A DNA stretch of 64,000 nucleotides from contig NZ_FMAG01000006.1 of the NCBI RefSeq assembly GCF_900094585.1, positions 62,001-126,000 on the forward strand, read 5' to 3'. Below, one piece after another: positions 1-8,773 of the stretch; within the stretch, counting starts at the first letter, position 1, and every line of letters begins with the position of its first letter. Made by a program: the position numbers and the translations under genes. Origin of the DNA: Martinezella multihospitum. GTDB taxonomy: Bacteria > Pseudomonadota > Alphaproteobacteria > Rhizobiales > Rhizobiaceae. A model generated the notes under the pieces. The model ran no database searches, was not told the origin of the DNA, and was given only the letters and a program-made list of their open reading frames with translations.

Positions 1-1550
1 TCGGCAAGCGACTTGCCCTTCTGCGCCTCCTGCTTCAGCTCGGTCGCCTTGGCGGCAAGCGCGATCTTCTGCTGCTCGGCGGTCCAGTCGGCGACTGCCT
101 TTTCACGGACTTCGGCGAGCGGGCGGTCATGGTCGGGCGTGACATTCATGACGTCGTACCAGATGTAACCGTCGTTGCCGACCGTCAACGGTGCGGGGTT
201 GCCGCCCTGATCGGCCTTGAAGACTTCCGAAATCAGCTGCTGGCGCGAGGGTAGATCCTTGATCTCATTGCCATTCTGATCGAGGCCGGTCTGATCGATC
301 GAATCGATGGTGACGAGCTTCAGCTTGAGCTGCGAAGCTGCGTCCTGCAGCGATGCGCCGGAGCCGCGCAGGTCTTCGAACTTGTCGTGGACGCTGGTGA
401 TTTCATTGGCAGCGTTGCCGAGCGCAATCTGCTTGCGGATATCTTCCTTGACCTCGTCAAAATTCTTGGCCGTTTCGTTCTTCACATTGGTCACACGCAG
501 GATGACCGGGCCGAACGAACCGTCGACGACGGGGGTCGTACCGCCTTCCTTGGAGACGGCGAAGGCTGCTTCGGCAACGGTCTTGTCCGGAACCTGGTCC
601 TTGGTGAAGGTGCCGAGCAGCACGTCGGACGGCTTCTTGCCCTGGTCGGAGACGAGCTGATCGTAGGTGGTTCCCGTCTTCAGCGCATCGGCCGCCGCGT
701 TGGCGAGATCCTTGTTGGCGAAGGTCAGCTGCTCGATGGTGCGCGTTGCCGGTGTGGTAAAGCTGTCCTTGCGCTTATCGAACTGCGCGCGTGCTTCGTC
801 ATCGGTAACGCTTGCCAGATCGGCAATATCCTCGGCCTGCAATTTCACATAGGCGAACTTACGATATTCAGGCGCGCGGTATTTCGACTTCACGCCATCG
901 AACCATTTCTGCAACACGTCGTCGGCCGGCGCCTTGACGGGATCGATATTGGCATTGGTCAGCAGCAGATAGTCGATGCTGCGGGTCTCGTCGTGATACT
1001 GCTTGACCGCATCGGCAAGAACCGCCGGTGCGGTAAAGCCGTTCGAGACAGCCTCGACGATCTGGCTGCGGATGGCGACCTTGCTGCGCTCCTTGATGTA
1101 GTCATCCGGCGATATGTTGCTGTTGCGCAGAAGCATATCGAACTTTTGACGATCAAATGCGCCGTTCGCAGCCTTGAAGGCCGGATCATCACCGATGAGC
1201 TTGGCAAGGCGATCCTGCGAGAGGCCGAGGTTCATGTCGGCGGCAAGCTGATCGAGCGACGCACCGGCGACGAGCTGGGCGACCGTCTGCTGACCGATGC
1301 CGAAGGCACGCGCCTGTTCCGGCGTGATCTGCATGCGCAGCTGCTGGCTGATCGCCTGGATCTGGCGGCGGTAGGCGAGGCGGAACTCATTGGTGTCGAT
1401 GTGCTGGTCGCCAACCGTAACGACGGTGGTGCTGTTGCCGCCGGTGATGAGGGACCGCTCGACGCCCCACACGCCGAAGGCTGCCGCAAGAAGAAGCAAC
1501 AAACCCTTGGCAACCCAGGTCTGGGCGATTTTTCTCAGCACGTCGAACAT
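1..1550 (-). CDS. Peptidylprolyl isomerase, PpiD/SurA_N type (3' end outside window)
   Basis: Membrane-anchored periplasmic folding factor. The protein starts at the ATG complementary to 1548-1550 (MFDVLRKIAQ). One hydrophobic anchor lies at about residues 14-30, followed by a long SurA_N-like chaperone segment. A PpiC-type rotamase domain follows at about residues 265-360, and a second helical part is cut by the window edge. At least 516 codons are present, against about 620-630 for the family, so roughly 100 residues are missing on the left. It is divergent from the DUF883 gene. PpiD-like proteins help newly exported outer-membrane and periplasmic proteins fold; that role is inferred from the family. 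Confidence 0.88.
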   Translation of the reverse strand, partial: MFDVLRKIAQTWVAKGLLLLLAAAFGVWGVERSLITGGNSTTVVTVGDQHIDTNEFRLAYRRQIQAISQQLRMQITPEQARAFGIGQQTVAQLVAGASLDQLAADMNLGLSQDRLAKLIGDDPAFKAANGAFDRQKFDMLLRNSNISPDDYIKERSKVAIRSQIVEAVSNGFTAPAVLADAVKQYHDETRSIDYLLLTNANIDPVKAPADDVLQKWFDGVKSKYRAPEYRKFAYVKLQAEDIADLASVTDDEARAQFDKRKDSFTTPATRTIEQLTFANKDLANAAADALKTGTTYDQLVSDQGKKPSDVLLGTFTKDQVPDKTVAEAAFAVSKEGGTTPVVDGSFGPVILRVTNVKNETAKNFDEVKEDIRKQIALGNAANEITSVHDKFEDLRGSGASLQDAASQLKLKLVTIDSIDQTGLDQNGNEIKDLPSRQQLISEVFKADQGGNPAPLTVGNDGYIWYDVMNVTPDHDRPLAEVREKAVADWTAEQQKIALAAKATELKQEAQKGKSLA

Positions 1551-1730
1551 CGGAAAGCAAACCTCGTCATCATCAAGTCTTCGCCCGCAGGCGAAACAAT
1601 CGGAGTTCCTTAGAACAATCCGAACCGGAATTGAAGAGCCAGTGGGGAAATCGCCTGATGAGGTGCTGCCATGCCGGAACCTTTGAGAAGTGGCAGCGTT
1701 CTAGCAACACGGAAACTCAAGGAGCATACG

Positions 1731-2012
1731 ATGGCAGAGACAAAATCAGCTTCCGCCCAGTCCTCTTCGGCACGAGCCCAGACGGAAACGGCAATGGAGG
1801 ATCTTGCCGCCCAGGTCGCAGCATTGCGCGAAGATCTGGCAAAGCTGTCACAAAGCGTGGCGGCAGTGGGGCAGGGAGCGAAATCTGTCGTCGCGGAGGA
1901 AGCCCAGGAGATCACCGAGCAGTTGCGCGAGAGAGTTCGCGAAGAGCCGATCTTCATGGTCGCGGCCGCAGCCGGCATCGGCTATCTGATCGGCCTTCTG
2001 AGCCGACGCTAG
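1731..2012 (+). CDS. DUF883/ElaB-YqjD family membrane-anchored protein
   Basis: Small 93-residue protein. The start at 1731 follows AAGGAG at 1719-1724; upstream in-frame Met codons lack such a site. After a Ser/Ala-rich N-terminus comes an amphipathic helical region (AALREDLAKLSQSVAAVG) and a second helix rich in Glu/Arg. It ends in a short hydrophobic anchor, MVAAAAGIGYLIGLLSRR. This layout is that of ElaB/YqjD proteins, which tether to the inner membrane and, in E. coli, bind ribosomes in stationary phase. Function here is inferred only from architecture. Confidence 0.75.
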   Translation: MAETKSASAQSSSARAQTETAMEDLAAQVAALREDLAKLSQSVAAVGQGAKSVVAEEAQEITEQLRERVREEPIFMVAAAAGIGYLIGLLSRR

Positions 2013-2316
2013 TCAGGGCGAACTCTCGACCGGTGGACGAGCCCCACGCGCCACCGCAGCTGCGAAACTGCCGAAAAGGCGCGGACGATTCGTTCGCGCC
2101 TTTTCAATTGGTAACTGCTGGGAGCGCCTGCGCCCAGGAATTGCGGCATATATGCATCGCGCTACAACCGAAGCCTGCTGCTGCGTCTTTGTGACACTCC
2201 CTGCGACATGTTGACCATCGCTATTTGTTGAACGCTCACCCTCTTGTATCACATGGGCGCTTACTATACGTAACAACAATTATAAGGTTGCTTATGAATA
2301 GCAGGCTCCCCATACA
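2013..2316. other. Intergenic, terminator plus marR promoter
   Basis: No gene is seen. The left part holds the terminator at 2073-2106. The right part (about 2250-2316) is AT-rich and precedes marR. It contains the dyad TTAC-N5-GTAA, which could be part of a MarR operator; this is a weak inference. Confidence 0.5.
2073..2106 (+). terminator. Rho-independent terminator after DUF883 gene
   Basis: Perfect 11-bp stem GAAAAGGCGCG / CGCGCCTTTTC with an 11-nt loop. The right arm carries TTTT. Located 60 nt after the DUF883 stop. Confidence 0.7.
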
Positions 2317-2781
2317 ATGATTTCGACCCCCACCGTTGGTTTTCTCATCCATGACGTTGCGCGACTGCTTCGGAAGAGATTCGAGCAGCGTGCGAAGGAT
2401 TTGGGCTTGACGCGCTCGCAGTGGCAAACCCTTGCCTATCTTGCAAACAATGAAGGTATCCATCAGGCCGGACTGGCCGAAATTCTGGAAATCGAGCCGA
2501 TCACGCTGGTGCGTATCCTGGACAAGCTCAGCGAACGGGGGCTGGTGGAGCGCCGGCAGCATCCGAATGATCGGCGCAGCTGGCTCCTTTATATGCGCGA
2601 AGAGGCTCGGCCGTTGATGGACGCCATGCGCAGCATCGGCGAACAGTCGCGTAAGGAGGCGCTCGAGGGCGCTTCTCCGGAAGATCAAGAGCGCCTCTAT
2701 GAATTGCTTACCCTTATGAAATCGAACCTGGTTAGCGCCTGCCGTTCAAAGGCAGTCGACAAAGAGTTACAACATGGCTGA
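2317..2781 (+). CDS. MarR family transcriptional regulator of the emrAB operon
   Basis: 154-residue winged-helix repressor. The MarR fold is visible: helix-turn-helix around QAGLAEILEIEPITLVRIL followed by the wing ERRQHPNDRRSWLLY, with the conserved D-R-R of the wing. It overlaps emrA by 8 bp, so the three genes form one operon. By family knowledge it represses its own operon and is released by phenolic or lipophilic ligands. The AT-rich segment just upstream is the likely operator region. The specific ligand cannot be read from sequence. Confidence 0.9.
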   Translation: MISTPTVGFLIHDVARLLRKRFEQRAKDLGLTRSQWQTLAYLANNEGIHQAGLAEILEIEPITLVRILDKLSERGLVERRQHPNDRRSWLLYMREEARPLMDAMRSIGEQSRKEALEGASPEDQERLYELLTLMKSNLVSACRSKAVDKELQHG

Positions 2782-4000
2782 CGCATCCTCCCCGCTTCGC
2801 GTACCCGCGAACGCAAACTCCTCCGAACAAAATCAAGCTACCGTCGCTGAGGCTCCATCCTCCAACCCGGCGTCCCAGCCTTCGACGGCTGCGCCGGCCG
2901 CACCGGTAGCGCCCCCGGAGACGCCGCGCAAACGCCGTAGCATGACGCGACCAGTCCTGTTTGCGCTGCTTCCGATCGCGCTCGTCATCGGCGGCTATTA
3001 CTACGTCACCGGCGGGCAGATCATGTCCACGGACAATGCCTACATCCAGGCCGATATGGTCGGTGTTTCCACCGACGTTTCCGGCACGGTAATCTCGGTC
3101 GACGTGCATGAAAACGAGGTGGTGAAGAAAGGGCAGGTGCTCTTCCGCCTGAAGCCCGATTCCTTCCGCATCGCCCTTGAAGGCGCGAAAGCGCAGCTCG
3201 GCAATGCCAGGAACCAGATCCTGAACCTGCAGGCGAGCTACAAGCAATCTCTGTCGGAAATTGCGCAGGCGCAGGCCGACATCCCGTACTATCAGACGGA
3301 ATTCGACCGCCAGCAGAACCTGATCACCAATTCGGTCGCCTCCAAAGCGGCTCTCGACCAGGCCAGACACAATCTCGAAGCCGCGCAGCAGAAGGTATTG
3401 GTCGCAAAGGCCACAGCCGCTGCGACTCTCGCCCAGTTGGGCGGCGAAGGCACTGCCGATCTGCCTCCGGAGCAGAACCCGCTCTATCTGCAGGCGAAGG
3501 CTGCAGTCGACAATGCACAGCGCGAGCTTGACGATACCGTCGTAAAAGCTCCCTTCGACGGCGTGACCGCCAATGTTCCATCGCTGCAGGTCGGCGCCTA
3601 TCTGACGGCATCCCAGCCGGGATTCTCGCTGGTTTCCACCACGCATCTATGGATCAACGCCAGCCCGAAGGAAACCGAACTCACCTATGTCCGGCCCGGC
3701 CAGAAGGTCGACATCTCGATCGATGCCTATCCGGGTGTGACCTGGAAGGGCACGGTCGCCAGCATTGCGCCGGCATCCGGTTCCAGCTTCTCACTTCTGC
3801 CGGCGCAGAACACGACCGGTAACTGGGTGAAGGTCGTGCAGCGCATACCGATGATCATCAATATCGACGACACGGCAGGCAAGCCTCCGCTGCGCGTCGG
3901 GATGAGCGTCGTTGCCGGTGTCGACACCGGCCATGCCCGGGGGCTCCCTGATTTCATCGCCAACCTGCTGGGCCATTCCCGCGGTCAGGATCATGAGTAA
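2774..4000 (+). CDS. emrA: HlyD/EmrA family periplasmic adaptor of multidrug efflux
   Basis: 408-residue membrane-fusion protein. A Pro/Ala-rich cytoplasmic N-terminus (about 55 residues) precedes a single transmembrane helix (FALLPIALVIGGYYYV). Then come the split biotinyl-lipoyl domain (VDVHENEVVKKGQVLFRLKP), a coiled-coil hairpin and the returning half VKAPFDGVTANVP. A C-terminal beta-barrel ends the protein. It bridges EmrB in the inner membrane to an outer-membrane channel, which is not encoded here. It starts inside the end of marR and overlaps emrB by 8 bp, which suggests translational coupling. Confidence 0.92.
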   Translation: MADASSPLRVPANANSSEQNQATVAEAPSSNPASQPSTAAPAAPVAPPETPRKRRSMTRPVLFALLPIALVIGGYYYVTGGQIMSTDNAYIQADMVGVSTDVSGTVISVDVHENEVVKKGQVLFRLKPDSFRIALEGAKAQLGNARNQILNLQASYKQSLSEIAQAQADIPYYQTEFDRQQNLITNSVASKAALDQARHNLEAAQQKVLVAKATAAATLAQLGGEGTADLPPEQNPLYLQAKAAVDNAQRELDDTVVKAPFDGVTANVPSLQVGAYLTASQPGFSLVSTTHLWINASPKETELTYVRPGQKVDISIDAYPGVTWKGTVASIAPASGSSFSLLPAQNTTGNWVKVVQRIPMIINIDDTAGKPPLRVGMSVVAGVDTGHARGLPDFIANLLGHSRGQDHE

Positions 4001-5537
4001 CACCACCACAGCTTCGCCCGCAGCGCCCATCGCCAATCGCGGCGCGATCACCGCCTGCGTCATCCTATCCGTCATCATGCAGGCGCTGGATACTACCATC
4101 GCCAATGTAGCGCTGCCGCATATCCAGGGCGACGTTTCTGCCAGCGCCGACCAGATCAACTGGGTCCTGACGTCCTATATCGTCGCAGCGGCGATCATGA
4201 CGCCGCCCTCCGGCTTTCTTTCTGCCAAATTCGGTCGCAAGCGCGTGCTGCTGGTCGCAATCGCCGGCTTCGTCGTTGCCTCGGTCCTGTGCGGCCTGTC
4301 GGAATCGCTGATACAGATTGTCGGCTTCCGCCTGTTGCAAGGCCTGTTCGGCGCTTCGCTCGTACCTTTGTCGCAAGGTATCCTGCTCGATATCTACAAT
4401 GTCGAGGAGCGCGGCCGCGCCATGGCGCTGTTCGGCGTTTCGGTCATGGTCGGACCGGTGCTGGGTCCCGTCATCGGCGGCTGGCTGACCGACAATATCA
4501 GCTGGCGCTGGGTGTTCTACATCAACGTGCCGATCGGTGCGCTCGCCTTCTTCGGCATCGTCGTCTACGTGACGGAAACGAAACTCGATGCGCTTGCCAA
4601 GCTCGACTGGTTCGGCTTCGGCATGCTTTCGATCTCGATCGCAGGCCTGCAGCTTTTCCTCGACCGCGGCGAGCAGCTGGACTGGTTCTATTCCAGCGAG
4701 ATCATCATCGAAGCGCTTGTCTGCGTCAGCGCCTTCTATCTTTTCCTGGTGCACATGTTCACGGCCGAGCGAAGTTTCGTTAATCCGCGGCTATTCATGG
4801 ACCAGAACTTTGCCGTCAGCATCCTGTTCATCTTCATCGTCGGCGTGACCTATCTGGCTTCGCTGGCGCTAATGACGCCGTATCTGCAGACATTGATGGG
4901 CTATCCCGTCGTGACCGCCGGTATCGTCATGGGGCCACGCGGCCTCGGTACCATGTTCTGCATGTTCCTGGTCGGACGCTTGATCGGCAAGGTGGACACG
5001 CGCTGGCTGTTGTTCATCGGCCTCGCGCTGACCGCCTGGGCCATGTACGACATGACAGGCTGGACGCCGGATGTTTCGCAATGGACGCTGATTTCAGTCG
5101 GCTTCGTCCAGGGGGCGGGCCTCGGTTTCCTCTTCGTGCCGCTGACGACGATCGCCTTTGCGACGCTGCCGGCGCAGATGCGCGGCGAGGGGACCGGCCT
5201 CTACAACCTCTCGCGCAATATCGGCTCCAGCGTCGGCATTTCGGTCGTCTCGATGCTGATCACCGAGAACACGCAGGTCAACCATGCCAACATCGCCGCC
5301 TATGTCACGCCGTTCAACCGCTATTTCGACCTCACTGCCGCGCAGGGCGTGAGCCCGCTCACGGCAGTCGGCAGGGCCTCGCTTGACGGCATGATCACGA
5401 CGCAGGCGACCATCATCGCCTATATGGACGACTTCAAACTGCTGATGTTGATGTCGATCTTCGCCATGCCGCTGCTGGTGCTTTTGCGCAAGCCAAAGGC
5501 ACCGCCGGCAGTCGACCACAGCGTCGCAATGGAATAG
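3993..5537 (+). CDS. emrB: DHA2 family MFS drug exporter, EmrB type
   Basis: 514 residues and 14 predicted membrane helices, the usual size for EmrB/QacA transporters. Visible signatures are the helix-1 motif LDTTIANVALP, motif A (GFLSAKFGRKRVLL) and motif C (VGPVLGPVIGGWLTD) in helix 5. The ATG at 3993 is chosen because it overlaps the emrA stop and follows GGTCAGGA; a longer reading would run deep into emrA. It exports hydrophobic compounds by proton antiport with EmrA. A strong terminator follows directly, ending the marR-emrA-emrB operon. Confidence 0.93.
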   Translation: MSNTTTASPAAPIANRGAITACVILSVIMQALDTTIANVALPHIQGDVSASADQINWVLTSYIVAAAIMTPPSGFLSAKFGRKRVLLVAIAGFVVASVLCGLSESLIQIVGFRLLQGLFGASLVPLSQGILLDIYNVEERGRAMALFGVSVMVGPVLGPVIGGWLTDNISWRWVFYINVPIGALAFFGIVVYVTETKLDALAKLDWFGFGMLSISIAGLQLFLDRGEQLDWFYSSEIIIEALVCVSAFYLFLVHMFTAERSFVNPRLFMDQNFAVSILFIFIVGVTYLASLALMTPYLQTLMGYPVVTAGIVMGPRGLGTMFCMFLVGRLIGKVDTRWLLFIGLALTAWAMYDMTGWTPDVSQWTLISVGFVQGAGLGFLFVPLTTIAFATLPAQMRGEGTGLYNLSRNIGSSVGISVVSMLITENTQVNHANIAAYVTPFNRYFDLTAAQGVSPLTAVGRASLDGMITTQATIIAYMDDFKLLMLMSIFAMPLLVLLRKPKAPPAVDHSVAME

Positions 5538-5570
5538 CCGCGCAGCCTTTCCAGTTTCACTGCGTGGTTC

Positions 5571-5605
5571 ACGGCCGCCGGGCGCCACCCCGGCGGCCGT
5601 TTTTG
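5571..5605 (+). terminator. Rho-independent terminator of the emrAB operon
   Basis: Perfect 12-bp stem ACGGCCGCCGGG / CCCGGCGGCCGT (5571-5582, 5589-5600), 6-nt loop, then TTTTTG. It lies between convergent emrB and the glycosylase gene. Confidence 0.85.
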
Positions 5606-5610
5606 TTCGA

Positions 5611-6207
5611 TCACGCAAAACGGCGGCTGACGAAGCGCGAGCCCGCAGCGCCGAAACGCCAAAGGGGATCGATGTTCTTCGTGATGCCGATGCGCTTGCC
5701 CGCCACGATCGGCACCGATTCCGCAAGCGTAAACGAAAACGGCTCCGTATCCAGTGAACGGCCGTTGAGCCCTATGTCGACGGCCAAGGCCTGCGAAAGC
5801 TTTCCCGGGCCGTTGCAAAGCGAAACGATATCGGCAAGGCCTCGCCGCCGGATCATTTCCTCGATGCCGCTCTCCGGCTCCAGCGCCCGGATGAGCACGG
5901 CGCTCGCGCCGATACAGACAAAGTTGAGGCACCAGTGAATGCCATAGGACCGATAGATGTAGACATGTCCGGCCGGCCCGAACATGGCCGCATTGCGCGA
6001 TGTCGGCCCGTTATAGGCGTGGGATGCCGCATCATCCGGTCGATAGGCCTCCGTTTCGACGATTCGCCCTCCGATGCCCGCGACCGTCAGGCGCGCTCCG
6101 ATCAGCTCGGCGGCGACTATAACAGCGTCCCGACTGAAGAAGGCAGCAAGGGCATCACCCGTGAGGGGCTTGGCGCCGAGGGAAAGGGAATCATCGTCAA
6201 GTGTCAT
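5611..6207 (-). CDS. 3-methyladenine DNA glycosylase, AAG/Mpg family
   Basis: 198 residues, normal length for bacterial Mpg/AAG. The family core is visible: RIVETEAYRPDDAASHAYNG, whose Glu is the general base, then NAAMFGPAGHVYIYRSYGIH, which carries the intercalating-Tyr region, and LCNGPGKLSQALAVD. It removes alkylated purines such as 3-methyladenine and hypoxanthine to start base excision repair. It stands alone, convergent with emrB and separated from it by the terminator. Start is the ATG complementary to 6205-6207. Confidence 0.93.
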   Translation of the reverse strand: MTLDDDSLSLGAKPLTGDALAAFFSRDAVIVAAELIGARLTVAGIGGRIVETEAYRPDDAASHAYNGPTSRNAAMFGPAGHVYIYRSYGIHWCLNFVCIGASAVLIRALEPESGIEEMIRRRGLADIVSLCNGPGKLSQALAVDIGLNGRSLDTEPFSFTLAESVPIVAGKRIGITKNIDPLWRFGAAGSRFVSRRFA

Positions 6208-6982
6208 GGGCGAGGGCGGTATCCAGATTGGTCGACGCCGAACGGTTTATAAAAAGCGCGGAGTTTGGGAGCCTCTTTTCCTACAAATTTTGGTGAAAGC
6301 ACAGCAGACAATTAGCCCCACACGACGGATTTCCAGGATGCTCAATCCGATCAACGGCACTGGAAGGAGCATTCCTTCCGCTGGACTGTAGAATCCGCTG
6401 CTGGCCCCTTCTTTAACAAAGCCGCCCAACTTATTGATCTAAATGAATCTCGATCTGCGAAGAACTGAATAGATGAGAGCAAGGCGGCAAACAGGAATAT
6501 TTGCCCGCGCCTTTGATTTGCCGAAATGAAGAGGTCGGATGATTTAGGCGATGATAATTGACAAACACTAAGCTTGACTTATCATTAGCTTGCTTCAGTC
6601 AGATTTGACCCCTGACCTGGCGAAAGGGGTTCGGCCGCTTTAGGTCGCCGAACCCCTTTATTTTGCCAGCTTGGGCAAGCGCTTTTGAATGGCCTGGATG
6701 CCTCTCGAGAAGCGATGTGGTCTCACAATCCAAATTCCGACTTTTCATCACGCTATCAAATCATCATCCAAACTTGGTTAGCCTCACCTGCGAGATATTT
6801 CCTCGACTTGCCCATTCGCATGATGCGCCGGCAATGGAGGCTGACGATACCGAATAAGTTGACGCAGCGTTGCAAGTCGCTATAAGCGCAAGTCGGAAAC
6901 CGGAATGATCGCTGATTGCTTCGCGACGCTACGGTTCCTGCATCGGATATTGAAGAATAAAGCTCTTCGATATCAAATAGTT
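6208..6982. other. 775-bp intergenic region with candidate small RNA
   Basis: No convincing protein-coding gene is seen on either strand. Base composition is more AT-rich than the neighbours. The only clear structure is a promoter-like TTGACA at 6559 followed by a strong terminator at 6623-6664. The remainder, up to the tRNA gene, shows nothing recognisable. Confidence 0.6.
6590..6664 (+). ncRNA. Candidate small RNA ending in an intrinsic terminator
   Basis: A 13-bp perfect stem (6623-6635 with 6647-6659) plus an ATTTT tail forms a strong terminator, but no open reading frame leads into it. About 70 nt upstream are TTGACA (6559-6564) and TATCAT (6580-6585), a sigma70-like pair though with short spacing. 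The predicted transcript would be about 70 nt. Family unknown; existence is inferred, not shown. Confidence 0.4.
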
Positions 6983-7072
6983 GGAAGAGTGTCCGAGTGG
7001 TTTAAGGAACCGGTCTTGAAAACCGGCGTGCGGGAAACCGTACCGTGGGTTCGAATCCCACCTCTTCCGCCA
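6983..7072 (+). tRNA. tRNA-Ser (anticodon UGA)
   Basis: 90-nt class II tRNA. The acceptor stem GGAAGAG pairs with CTCTTCC, the anticodon loop is CTTGAAA, a long variable arm is present, the T-loop is GTTCGAATC, and the CCA is encoded. UGA reads UCA and related serine codons. Its last 14 bases recur at 17345-17358, which identifies it as the integration target of the adjacent element. Confidence 0.96.
7059..7072 (+). repeat. attL core (tRNA-Ser 3' end)
   Basis: CACCTCTTCCGCCA, the 3' end of tRNA-Ser, identical to 17345-17358. Tyrosine integrases of this class typically recombine within the T-arm/3' end of a tRNA gene. Confidence 0.85.
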
Positions 7073-7183
7073 ACAATCAATAAAATCAATGATTTAGGCG
7101 CAAATAAATCCTGATGACATAACCGATTGGCTGAGGCGCACGGCACGGCGCGCAAGATCAAATGACAAGCGAAAACTCTCAAT

Positions 7184-8191
7184 TCAAAGATCGCTTTCTT
7201 CCCTTTCGGCCCACCATTGCAAGGTTTCAATACGACGGCGACTTTCGGTCACAAGTGAGCCTGCCCGCACAACCGGCTGCAACGTACCTCCAGCCACAAG
7301 TGAAGCTCGATATTCCGCCTCCGCGTTGGCAAAATTCCACCATGCTTCTTGACTTCGATCCAGCAATCGAAGGTCGGTGTCGTTACGCGAAATAATCCTC
7401 TTCATTAGGATTTCGATCTCGCGCTCAAGGTCCTTAACCTCGGAGACGGCTTGCCTGTTCATTTCCGTTTGTGTGCGGGGGACCGGACCATGCAATTCTC
7501 CTATTAAGACCCACTCTGTTGCGCCGATGAATTCAGTCGCCGCTTCAAGAAAGCCTGCGATCTCGGCGATGCGAAACGGGACCTCGGTCGGTAGCTCATG
7601 AGTTAGTATATGGCGTATCTCGAACAGGCGGGAGAGCTGTGCCTTCATGTGATTATAGTCGGCTATAATCGGCTCCTGCGGCTCCGTATCCTCGATCCAT
7701 ATCGTGCGGGAGTTCCGTAGCTTTTCTTCGAAGTTGGGAATTATTTTTTTGAAATTGTCGATCAACTGCGCGAGATTGTTAGTCGAAATGGAATGGCTGA
7801 TTATGTCGCCAACCGATAGTTTGCGACCCGCAAGTTGGCGTAGAAAAGCGAAATCAACTTTCAAATCCTTCGCTAGATGTTCAGCGCGTTCCAGATATGA
7901 ATCGCCGCAATCAACAAATTCGCGGATTTTGTCGTGGACAAACACTTCTATGATCGTGACAATTCTCATTGGAACAAAGGCGGCGAACACGGCCAACTCG
8001 CGACTTCTGCCCTCCCAAGCGTCGCGAAGTCCGCCAAGTTCCGCCACTGCTACAGAGTTCTCTCCACGGCGATTTTTCCATTCCAAAATCTTTTCGATAG
8101 AAGCCTTGGCCATTTTTAGTGAGGTCCGTGAGTGAATCCGTTTCACTGTCACATACCAATTTTTGACGGCCTCTTGAATCGGCCTTTTCAT
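7184..8191 (-). CDS. HEPN-motif protein with LprI-like (DUF1311) C-terminal domain
   Basis: 335 residues, mostly helical. Residues 193-198 read RHILTH, the R-polar-x3-H (Rx4H) signature of HEPN ribonucleases, within a helical context (SRLFEIRHILTHELP) typical of that fold. Residues about 260-325 resemble the LprI N-terminal/DUF1311 module (LLDRSQEAWWNFANAEAEYR). No signal peptide is present, so it is probably cytoplasmic. It is the element's outermost gene beside attL, the usual place for cargo, and is more AT-rich than the chromosome. HEPN RNases commonly act in anti-phage defence or toxin-antitoxin systems; that role here is inference. No partner antitoxin is visible. Confidence 0.7.
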   Translation of the reverse strand: MKRPIQEAVKNWYVTVKRIHSRTSLKMAKASIEKILEWKNRRGENSVAVAELGGLRDAWEGRSRELAVFAAFVPMRIVTIIEVFVHDKIREFVDCGDSYLERAEHLAKDLKVDFAFLRQLAGRKLSVGDIISHSISTNNLAQLIDNFKKIIPNFEEKLRNSRTIWIEDTEPQEPIIADYNHMKAQLSRLFEIRHILTHELPTEVPFRIAEIAGFLEAATEFIGATEWVLIGELHGPVPRTQTEMNRQAVSEVKDLEREIEILMKRIISRNDTDLRLLDRSQEAWWNFANAEAEYRASLVAGGTLQPVVRAGSLVTESRRRIETLQWWAEREESDL

Positions 8192-8267
8192 TCCACCGTC
8201 ATTTATCAGCTTGACGATTCGCGCCTCGCCAAAAGCTGCCTTCTGCTAGCAACAGAAGGAATTCCAT

Positions 8268-8717
8268 ATGAAACCGACCACAGTACGCTTTGGTCGCTTT
8301 GTCGTTCAGCTCGGTAAGACCAGCGGCGGCACAACGACCTATACCAGCCCTTGCGGCTTTACTTCCAAGTCCCTCCAGTTTTCGAAGGACTTGAATGACG
8401 TTCAGATTCCAGATTGCGATGACCCGGATGCAGTATCGTGGCTTGGCCGCGACGTCGCCAGCCTGTCCGCTCAGGTTTCCGGCGAAGGCGTTCTCGCTCA
8501 GGAAGCCGTTGACGATTGGCTTGAGGCCGTTGAGTCGATTGACTCGATTCCCGTCCAGATCATCCTCCAGTTTCCGGCCAAGACTATTACGTGGACCGGC
8601 CACCTCCACGTCTCGGAATTTACCGTGAGTGGAGAGATGGGCGGCCGTGTGACCGCTTCCGTCACGATGAATTCGGATGGCGAGCTTACTCGTGTAACTA
8701 CTCCGGTAACGCCGTAA
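8268..8717 (+). CDS. Phage tail tube protein
   Basis: 149 residues. The start at 8268 follows AGAAGGAA. The pattern CGFTSKSLQFSKDLNDVQIP, DCDDPDAVSW and a C-terminal GGRVTASVTMNSDGELTRV matches the beta-sandwich tail tube proteins of siphophages and gene transfer agents. It is divergent from the HEPN gene and convergent with the capsid operon, with its own terminator. It is the only tail gene in the element, which is odd for a satellite expected to borrow helper tails. Family call is confident; its use (marking, modifying or replacing a helper tail tube) is open. Confidence 0.8.
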   Translation: MKPTTVRFGRFVVQLGKTSGGTTTYTSPCGFTSKSLQFSKDLNDVQIPDCDDPDAVSWLGRDVASLSAQVSGEGVLAQEAVDDWLEAVESIDSIPVQIILQFPAKTITWTGHLHVSEFTVSGEMGGRVTASVTMNSDGELTRVTTPVTP

Positions 8718-8741
8718 GCTCTACGGGAAGCCTAAAACGAC

Positions 8742-8772
8742 AAAGCCCCGGCGTCGAAAACCGGGGCTTTTC
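8742..8772. terminator. Bidirectional terminator between tail tube and capsid operon
   Basis: 10-bp perfect stem AAAGCCCCGG / CCGGGGCTTT (8742-8751, 8761-8770), 9-nt loop, T residues on both strands. It ends the rightward tail tube gene and the leftward capsid operon. Confidence 0.85.
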
Positions 8773-8773
8773 T

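Noticed and set aside
387..1613. 408-residue rightward frame
   Set aside because: Antisense of the peptidylprolyl isomerase; the opposite strand shows clear domain structure and a proper start.
6539..7100. 12-bp direct repeat ATGATTTAGGCG at 6539 and 7089
   Set aside because: One copy lies outside and one inside the element; could be integrase arm sites but no third copy near attR matches exactly, so it may be chance.
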